This document shows positions 57,665-64,000 of a stretch of 64,000 nt of DNA, one piece after another; the stretch's first letter is position 1, and every line of letters begins with the position of its first letter. The notes beneath the pieces were generated by a model, which did no database searches, was not told the DNA's origin, and saw nothing but the letters and a program-made list of their open reading frames with translations. Source of the stretch: Shewanella sp. (GTDB lineage: Bacteria; Pseudomonadota; Gammaproteobacteria; Enterobacterales; Shewanellaceae); contig NZ_JABSSM010000003.1 in assembly GCF_013214165.1 (NCBI RefSeq), positions 28,165-92,164 on the forward strand, in the 5' to 3' direction. A program made the position numbers and the translations under genes.

Positions 57665-59851
57665 ATGAATAAGCTTGCTAGTCTTTGCCTACTCTTGGGT
57701 GTAGCCCCTTATAGTGATGCAGATACACTCAAGATAGATGAAGAAAACAAACGTGATAAAGACACCGAAGTCATCGTTGTCATTGGCACTAAGCTCGACA
57801 TGCAACAGAGGACACTCGAAGTGCCAAGATCTGTGACGGTTATCACAGATAAACACATTCAAGATACACAAGCACAAGAGTTAACGGATGTTATAAAACA
57901 AACACCCAGTATCAGTATCTCAAACAACGATAGGCCCTTAGTGGGTGAAATTATTATTCGCGGCTTTGGCAATGAAAGAGTTAACTTAATTGTGGATGGT
58001 GCCAATTACCAACAATATAGTGATGGCAGCAGCACAAGCACGTATATCAGCCCCCTAGATCTGGATCCCAGTATCGTCAAAGCGGTAGAGATCACTCGTG
58101 GGGCTGACGGAGTGGCACAAGGGAGTGGGGCCATAGGGGGGCAAATTCGCGTCGTCACTAAGGGGGCTTGGGATTACGCGGACACTGGCTCAGGTGTGTT
58201 AGTCCGTGGTGGGTATGCCGATGCAAATAACGCTAAACACCTTGGATTGACGGCTTATCATGCTGGCCAAGACTTAGCCCTAGCATTACATGCCAATAAA
58301 CGTACCTTTGGCGATGTTGAAGTTAATCTTAGCGATCAAGATGGCTCGGATCGTGGTCAAACGGCTATCGTAAAAAATGATGGTGAGAGTCAAGATTTCC
58401 GTATCAAGGTCAGTCTTGAGTCTGACTATGGTCGTTTTGACAGCAATACCTTTTATACCGAATCCAGTGTTGCGGACATACCGTATGCTAATCAAACTGA
58501 CTGGAAAGACCAGCCGATTAGTGAACAAGAAACGGGCAAACGGTTCAGTCAGACGTTTGCTCATAGCTATGATCCGAATGTAGATTTTATTAACTTAAAT
58601 AGCCGTATTTATTATCAGGAGTATAGACAGAATCGAGTGCAATTTGGCGATATAATATTGCCTTCAAAAACCTATAGTTTTGATAATGTTGGTATGTTTA
58701 CGGATAAAAGCTTGGGGCTAGTCGTTGAAAACAGCATCATCAATGATTGGAATGACATGACTTCAGAGTCTGTCATGTTTGCTAAGTTGGAACGTCAAAT
58801 ATTTAAAGATGAAATTCAAGATAATCTCACACAAGAAACGTCTCAATTTTACGGTAAGAGCCAAGGTAACACCTTCTCTGGGGGGGTGATCAACAATAGT
58901 CATTGGCAGACTTGGCTGAGTACCGAAGCGGGCCTACGCTACGATCATTATCGTCGTAGTTCTGATAACTACAGTGAATTTGGGGTTAATGAAGACGGCC
59001 AGTGGTCACTGAATGCAGGTATCACATTGAGGCCCATGGAATGGCTGCGTTTATATGCTCGCTATAATCAAGGTTTCCGCGGCCCTAATATTCGTGAACT
59101 GTACAAGGAAGATCATTGGGCTTGCCACCGTCCCACTAAAAACTGTTATCAAGAATCTCAACCAGATTTGAAAGCCGAGCGCAGTGAAAATTTGGAGGCT
59201 GGTATAGGATTCATCTTCGAGGATACCCCGTGGGCAGACAAGTTTGTGTTTAAGCTTAACTGGTTCGATATTCAGGTAGAGGACTTCATCGACAGTGCGC
59301 CTTTCATGTATAAGTTAGTCGATGATAAAAAAGTATTTGCTAGCCCTGAAGAAGCGACCCATAGGGATTATTCCAGTAAAAATATCAGTAAACTGTACTC
59401 TGAGGGTGTAGAGGCCGAACTGAGTTATCAGATTGGGGACTTTGATTTATTTGCTAATTACAGTCGCGTGAGAATGGATGTAGAAGGGGTAGCTGATTTT
59501 TATCTGGGCACTATCGTCCTTGAACGTGAACCTTATGATAGGGCGCCACAAGATAAGATTAATCTAGGTTTTAGCTGGCAGATGTTCAATGAGCTGCGTT
59601 TATCCGGTGTATCCAGTTATTCGATGGACATGACCAGGTTACCCCAATGGCAACTGGAACGAGATATGGGGGCTGAAGGGTATCAATTACACAACTTATA
59701 TCTCACTTATCAGCCAAACTATGTCGATGATTTAGATGTTCGTTTTGGCATAGAAAACCTAACCGATGAGACTTACTCTGTTTGGCCCGATGATGAAGGA
59801 ACAAGCCTACCGGGTAGAAATTATAAGGTGTCGCTAAATTATCAATTTTAA
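57665..59851 (+). CDS. TonB-dependent outer-membrane receptor
   Basis: A 728-residue receptor. A signal peptide (LASLCLLLGVAPYSDA) precedes the TonB box region (DTEVIVVIGTK), the plug domain (about 50-165, PRSVTVITDKHI, VGEIIIRGFGNERVNLIVDG, GSGAIGG) and a 22-strand barrel ending in YQF. It resembles haem or siderophore receptors; RGPNIRELYKEDH recalls the FRAP/NPNL-like block of haem receptors but is not decisive. ATG 57665 has AAGGA upstream. The Fur box makes an iron-related substrate likely. Confidence 0.9.
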   Translation: MNKLASLCLLLGVAPYSDADTLKIDEENKRDKDTEVIVVIGTKLDMQQRTLEVPRSVTVITDKHIQDTQAQELTDVIKQTPSISISNNDRPLVGEIIIRGFGNERVNLIVDGANYQQYSDGSSTSTYISPLDLDPSIVKAVEITRGADGVAQGSGAIGGQIRVVTKGAWDYADTGSGVLVRGGYADANNAKHLGLTAYHAGQDLALALHANKRTFGDVEVNLSDQDGSDRGQTAIVKNDGESQDFRIKVSLESDYGRFDSNTFYTESSVADIPYANQTDWKDQPISEQETGKRFSQTFAHSYDPNVDFINLNSRIYYQEYRQNRVQFGDIILPSKTYSFDNVGMFTDKSLGLVVENSIINDWNDMTSESVMFAKLERQIFKDEIQDNLTQETSQFYGKSQGNTFSGGVINNSHWQTWLSTEAGLRYDHYRRSSDNYSEFGVNEDGQWSLNAGITLRPMEWLRLYARYNQGFRGPNIRELYKEDHWACHRPTKNCYQESQPDLKAERSENLEAGIGFIFEDTPWADKFVFKLNWFDIQVEDFIDSAPFMYKLVDDKKVFASPEEATHRDYSSKNISKLYSEGVEAELSYQIGDFDLFANYSRVRMDVEGVADFYLGTIVLEREPYDRAPQDKINLGFSWQMFNELRLSGVSSYSMDMTRLPQWQLERDMGAEGYQLHNLYLTYQPNYVDDLDVRFGIENLTDETYSVWPDDEGTSLPGRNYKVSLNYQF

Positions 59852-59892
59852 TCTGAGGCAAGTGTTAAATACCTGCTAACTAGCTCGCCAGT

Positions 59893-59918
59893 CTCGCCCT
59901 GATAGTGTTCAGGGCGAG
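59893..59918. terminator. Hairpin between convergent genes
   Basis: CTCGCCCTGA and its exact complement enclose a 6-base loop between the receptor gene and xthA. There is no T run on either strand, so termination efficiency is uncertain. Confidence 0.55.
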
Positions 59919-59960
59919 TATCAGCTTGTTACTCGCTGGCCCAAGTGACATGATAGGTAA

Positions 59961-60767
59961 CTAGCTAAAGGTGCTCCAGATCGGCGCGTGATCCGATGGC
60001 TTGTCTATGCCGCGAAGATCATAATCGATATCTGACTCGAGCAGACGTTCATTGAGTGACTTAGTCGCCAGTACCACATCGATGCGCAGGCCGCGGTTAT
60101 CGACGAAACCCTTGCTGCGGTAATCGAACCAGGAATAACGCTCGGTGCGCTGGGGATGAAGCTCACGGAAGGTATCGAGTAATCCCCAATCCATCAGGGT
60201 TTTTAACCATTCACGTTCTTCCACCTGGAAGCTACACTTACCGGTTCTTAGCCAACGTTTGGCGTTCGGCTCGCCTATGCCTATGTCGAGATCCACGGGT
60301 GAGATGTTGATGTCACCGATAATGGCGATATCTTCATCCGGGGTGTGGTGCTCGTTCAGGTAGGTCATCAGGTCTTTATAGAACTGACGTTTGGCCGGAT
60401 ACTTGGTCTCATGGCTGATATTGTCGCCCTGAGGGAAGTAACCATTGAGCACTGTCAGTGGACGGCCATTTTCCTGGGTGAACGTCCCCATGATCATGCG
60501 GCGCTGGGCATCTTCGCAGTCTGTCGGGAAGCCTTTCTGTATCTTGACCGGCTCGAGTTTAGATAGCATGGCAACGCCGTAATGGGCCTTGCCACCGTGA
60601 TAGTGCACCTTGTAACCCATGGCTTCGACATCGGCAGCCGGAAACACATCATCGTGTGCCTTGGTTTCCTGCAGGCCGATGATATCTGGCTGGTGGGTGT
60701 CTATTAACGCCTGAAGTTGATGCAGTCTGGCGCGAATACCGTTGATATTAAAAGACACTATTTTCAT
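59961..60767 (-). CDS. xthA: Exodeoxyribonuclease III
   Basis: A 268-residue AP endonuclease and 3'-5' exonuclease of base excision repair. The motifs [20 protein letters not shown] (metal-binding Glu), [16 protein letters not shown] and [10 protein letters not shown] (catalytic Asp-His) are all intact. It is followed on the same strand by no further gene before the convergent receptor, and preceded by YciI and YciB genes. Confidence 0.96.
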   Translation of the reverse strand: MKIVSFNINGIRARLHQLQALIDTHQPDIIGLQETKAHDDVFPAADVEAMGYKVHYHGGKAHYGVAMLSKLEPVKIQKGFPTDCEDAQRRMIMGTFTQENGRPLTVLNGYFPQGDNISHETKYPAKRQFYKDLMTYLNEHHTPDEDIAIIGDINISPVDLDIGIGEPNAKRWLRTGKCSFQVEEREWLKTLMDWGLLDTFRELHPQRTERYSWFDYRSKGFVDNRGLRIDVVLATKSLNERLLESDIDYDLRGIDKPSDHAPIWSTFS

Positions 60768-60786
60768 TGATTGTATGGTTCCTAAA

Positions 60787-61086
60787 TTATGGCAGTACGC
60801 GCTTAAATGGCTTAACGATCACCTTGTCATACACGCCTGCAGCAACGTAAGGGTCCACATCGGCCCAGGCCTGTGCGTCTTCTAACGAGGGGAAATCGGC
60901 AACCACCAGGGAGCCGGTAAAGCCTGCTTTCCCCGGGTTTTCGTTGTCGATGGCCGGATGAGGACCTGCCACTAGCAGACGACCTTCATCGGCCAATTCT
61001 TGTAGGCGTGCCAGATGCTCCGGGCGAGCGGCAAGGCGATGCGCTAAACTGTTTTCAACATCTTGAGATGAGATCATATACCACAT
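60787..61086 (-). CDS. YciI-like protein
   Basis: A 99-residue ferredoxin-like-fold protein. The start [13 protein letters not shown], the His in [16 protein letters not shown] and the Asp in [16 protein letters not shown] fit the YciI family. Function not established; the conserved His-Asp suggests catalysis. It is encoded between xthA and yciB on the same strand. Confidence 0.88.
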   Translation of the reverse strand: MWYMISSQDVENSLAHRLAARPEHLARLQELADEGRLLVAGPHPAIDNENPGKAGFTGSLVVADFPSLEDAQAWADVDPYVAAGVYDKVIVKPFKRVLP

Positions 61087-61158
61087 GGTTTTAGTTCCTT
61101 TTCTTAGGCCAGCTAAACGCTCATGACTGATGTCCTGAGACTCAATATCAGTGCCGAA

Positions 61159-61710
61159 CTACTTCTTAGTTAATTCTTTCTTATGCTCTTCAGGCATATG
61201 TTTAAATAGATAAAATACGGTAACTAGAGTGTTCAACAGCGTAAGCGCGGTTAAGCCAAATACCTTGAAATTAACCCAGGTCTCCTGAGACAAGCTGAAG
61301 GCCACATAAATATTGATAAGGCCGCAGGCGATGAAGAAGGTTACCCAATACCAGGTAACATGGGCCCAAATTCTGTCTTCGACGATTAATTCTTTGCCTA
61401 GCATGCTCTTTAGTATCGGCTTGTTGATGAACTGGCTGACTGCCAGAGCGATAGCAAATAGTGCGTACACGACGGTGACTTTCCATTTGATGAAGGTGTC
61501 ATCATGAAACACTAAGGTGAGGGTACCGAAGAAAGTGACCATCACGAAGGTGACCAGATGCATTTTCTCTAATTTCTTGTAGAGGGCATAGGTGATGATC
61601 AATTGCAGCGCTGTCGCGGCGATCAAGGCACCACTGGCTACATAGATATCGAAGAATTTATAGACAGCAAAAAAGATGACTAGAGGCAGAAAATCGAGCA
61701 GTTGTTTCAT
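61159..61710 (-). CDS. yciB: Inner-membrane septation-associated protein YciB/IspZ
   Basis: A 183-residue membrane protein with five helices. The conserved N-terminus [18 protein letters not shown] fixes the start at 61710; nine codons further upstream are open but not conserved. [20 protein letters not shown] is a family block. YciB affects envelope synthesis and septation. The pairing with a YciI gene repeats the E. coli arrangement. Confidence 0.92.
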   Translation of the reverse strand: MKQLLDFLPLVIFFAVYKFFDIYVASGALIAATALQLIITYALYKKLEKMHLVTFVMVTFFGTLTLVFHDDTFIKWKVTVVYALFAIALAVSQFINKPILKSMLGKELIVEDRIWAHVTWYWVTFFIACGLINIYVAFSLSQETWVNFKVFGLTALTLLNTLVTVFYLFKHMPEEHKKELTKK

Positions 61711-61737
61711 AGGAATATTATCAAGATGGCTATTCAA

Positions 61738-62048
61738 AATTGAGAGCCCGAGTGTAACACGAGCGGCGGGTTAAACAAGTAGCATTAGCGGCTTGGGCTG
61801 GCTGGGTACAGCATAGGCTAAGTATATGAAATGAGGCTGAACGCGTTACTGACTAACTCATCCAGTGTTGGTATTACTCAAACAAAAATCGTTTGAGATC
61901 AGTAATTTTCATCTCTCAATTAAGAGGCTAGGTTGACTAGGTTAATTCGCTTTAGTATTGATTTCCATTTTGTTGCCGATAAACCTATAATGTTACGTTA
62001 AAATAAAATAACAGTAATATAATTAACGAATTGGAGTGGAAATACAAG
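61738..62048. other. Divergent promoter region
   Basis: About 311 bases between yciB and the S9 peptidase gene, rich in A and T near the peptidase start. GGAG lies 14-17 bp before its ATG. No other feature recognised. Confidence 0.45.
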
Positions 62049-64000
62049 ATGAAGAGACAGTTGAACGCTGTTAAAAAGGCGCTGGCCTTGTCAATAGGCT
62101 TGTTGAGTGTTGCAGCACATGCAAGTGACACCTTAACCGCAGAAGAGGTCATAGGCCTACAACAAGTCGCTCAGGCGCAGGTTAGCCCATCGGGTGATCA
62201 TGTTGCCTTTACCCGTACTGTTCCCCGAGAGTTATACAAAGAAGAAAATGGCTTGCACTGGTCTGAGCTTTATCTTGTCGATGACAAGGGGGTTGAGCGT
62301 CCTTATATCACGGGCCCAGTGACGGTGAAAAACATTCAGTGGTCTAGTGATGGCAGCTTGATCTATTTTCTTGCCAAGATGGGTGAAGATAAATTTACCG
62401 CCCTGTATCAGATCCCCTTTAACGGTGGTCAGGCGCAAAAGACCTTAGCGTTGAAAGAGACAGATCTTGCAAGCTATGCCTTGAGTCATGACGGCAAGCA
62501 GATCGCCATCATTGCCAAGCCTGCCAAAGATAACAGCGTCAAAGATCTTAAAAAACTCGGTTTTATGGCCGAAGTTTACGAAGAGGAGCTTGAGAACAAG
62601 CAGCTGTTCGTGATTGACTTGGCGGTGAGCGATAAACCCCTCACGCCAGTTGCCTGGAACATCGAAGATTATGTCTCGGATGTACACTGGTCAGCTTCTG
62701 GCTCGCAGCTGTTGGTGAAAACTCAGCCAACGGCCCTGATCGATGATAAGTACATGAAGTCACAGTGGCATATCGTCAATGTTGCGAGTCAGAAAGTGGT
62801 GACCTCATTTATGACTCAAGGTAAGTTAGGTGATGCCGAGTTTTCTTATGATGGCCAGTATGTCGCTATTCTCGGTGCAGAGGACATGCACGACCCAGCT
62901 ACAGGCCGCTTGTTCCTGGCGGAAACCAAGACCGGTAAAATCAGCGAGTGGCTGCCAAATCACTTAGGTCATGTGAGTGATTTTGAGTGGAAAAAAGATA
63001 AAAACGAGCTTTATTTTATCACTAATATCGACACCGACTCTGTCGTCGGCTTAATTAAGCCTGGCAGCCATGATCACCAGGTGGTGGTTAAAGCCGGTCA
63101 GTTTATCGCGTCACAGTTGAGCATCTCAGATTCTGATAAGACGATTGCACTAAGGGCCAATACGGCTCAGCATCCCAACGAAGTCTACATGCTCAGAGGC
63201 AGTAAGCATCAGGCGACGCGCCTGAGTCACTCGAATGCTTGGCTAGATGATAAGCGACTCGCGAAGCAAGAATCTATCTCGTTTAAGGCCAAAGATGGCG
63301 TCGAGATTGCTGGTGTGCTTATCTACCCGCTCGACTATAACAAGGGTCAGCGTTATCCGCTTATCATGTCCGTTCACGGCGGCCCCGAGAGCCATGATAA
63401 AGACGGGTGGTTAACTAATTACTCACGTCCTGGTCAGCTGGGTGCGGCCCAAGGGTACGCCGTCTTCTATCCGAACTATCGTGGTAGCACAGGCAAGGGC
63501 GTCGATTATTCTAAGCTGGGTCAGAATGATTATGCGGGTAAAGAGTTCGACGACTTGGTCGAGTTTAAAGATCACCTTGTCGATATGGGTTTAGTCGATA
63601 GCAAGAAGGTCGGTATTACCGGTGGTTCATACGGTGGCTATGCCTCGGCTTGGGCGGCGACTAAACTGACTAAGCATTTCGCTGCCAGCGTCATGTTTGT
63701 CGGTGTGACCAACCAATTGTCTAAGTTTGGTACCACCGACATCTCAAACGAGATGCATCTGGTGCATGCACGCTCTTATCCTTGGGATAAGTGGCAGTGG
63801 TATCTGGAGCGCAGCCCAATCTACTGGGCGGGTCAGTCTGAGACGCCACTGCTCATCATGCATGGTAAGGATGATCCTAGGGTTCACCCGGCTCAGTCCA
63901 TGGAGCTATACCGCTACATGAAAGTGCAGGGCAAGGTTGTACGTCTGGTGTATTACCCGGGTGAAGGCCATGGTAACCGCAAGGCTGCCGCTCAGTACGA
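62049..64000 (+). CDS. S9-family prolyl oligopeptidase, 5' part
   Basis: The first 650 codons are present; the gene runs off the window. A signal peptide (LALSIGLLSVAAHA-SD) precedes an N-terminal beta-propeller (about 30-400) and an alpha/beta hydrolase domain. The catalytic Ser is in GGSYGGYAS, the Asp in HGKDDPRVHP and the His in GEGHGN, so all three are included. These enzymes cleave short peptides, in this case in the periplasm. The start ATG is followed by a basic N-region (KRQLNAVKKA). Confidence 0.92.
   Translation, partial: MKRQLNAVKKALALSIGLLSVAAHASDTLTAEEVIGLQQVAQAQVSPSGDHVAFTRTVPRELYKEENGLHWSELYLVDDKGVERPYITGPVTVKNIQWSSDGSLIYFLAKMGEDKFTALYQIPFNGGQAQKTLALKETDLASYALSHDGKQIAIIAKPAKDNSVKDLKKLGFMAEVYEEELENKQLFVIDLAVSDKPLTPVAWNIEDYVSDVHWSASGSQLLVKTQPTALIDDKYMKSQWHIVNVASQKVVTSFMTQGKLGDAEFSYDGQYVAILGAEDMHDPATGRLFLAETKTGKISEWLPNHLGHVSDFEWKKDKNELYFITNIDTDSVVGLIKPGSHDHQVVVKAGQFIASQLSISDSDKTIALRANTAQHPNEVYMLRGSKHQATRLSHSNAWLDDKRLAKQESISFKAKDGVEIAGVLIYPLDYNKGQRYPLIMSVHGGPESHDKDGWLTNYSRPGQLGAAQGYAVFYPNYRGSTGKGVDYSKLGQNDYAGKEFDDLVEFKDHLVDMGLVDSKKVGITGGSYGGYASAWAATKLTKHFAASVMFVGVTNQLSKFGTTDISNEMHLVHARSYPWDKWQWYLERSPIYWAGQSETPLLIMHGKDDPRVHPAQSMELYRYMKVQGKVVRLVYYPGEGHGNRKAAAQY

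Overview
The window looks like a chromosomal segment of a Shewanella-type marine gammaproteobacterium. The evidence is the housekeeping run pdxB-asd-fimV/hubP-truA-folC-dedD-cvpA-purF, a topB gene, several chemoreceptors and c-di-GMP proteins, Fur-box iron genes, and fadH and acyl-CoA ligase genes in a style typical of that genus. The species cannot be named from the sequence alone.

Layout. 1-7 kb: the 3' end of a secreted DUF1566-like protein, a large secreted M60/ImpA-like metalloprotease whose C-terminus has the same kind of module, and a chemoreceptor. 7.5-18 kb: core metabolism and cell-pole genes (PLP and aspartate-family biosynthesis, polar landmark protein, tRNA pseudouridylation, folate, SPOR protein, purine synthesis). 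accD, expected between truA and folC, is not there. 18-25 kb: an M14 peptidase, a small Fur-box membrane protein, topoisomerase III, an unknown gene, a GNAT acetyltransferase, a DUF998 protein and a BASS transporter.

24.8-38 kb is an accessory island. It holds a degraded RAYT transposase, a broken duplicate of the unknown 21.5-kb gene, a full-length aerolysin pore-forming toxin gene, an intact RAYT transposase next to an array of 24-bp repeats, a truncated fimbrial tip-adhesin copy, and a CFA/I-like (alternate chaperone-usher) fimbrial operon that keeps pilin, chaperone and tip adhesin but has only a stub where the usher should be. Then come two paralogous two-gene operons, each a ToxR/CadC-like membrane winged-helix regulator overlapping by 4 bp with a small membrane-anchored partner. 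A CSS-type EAL phosphodiesterase gene sits between them. Toxin, adhesin, membrane regulators and c-di-GMP enzyme together resemble a virulence or host-association module, but that joint role is inference.

38-64 kb is mostly ordinary chromosome: alpha/beta hydrolase, MBL hydrolase, a molybdenum hydroxylase operon (MobA-like protein, IorA, IorB), DUF1097 protein, a second chemoreceptor, an operon of cupredoxin-like protein, GGDEF/EAL protein and outer-membrane protein, fatty-acid genes (fadH, AraC regulator, acyl-CoA ligase), a divergent Fur-box locus (TonB receptor against DUF4920 and PepSY-TM proteins), xthA, YciI, yciB and the first 650 codons of an S9 peptidase.
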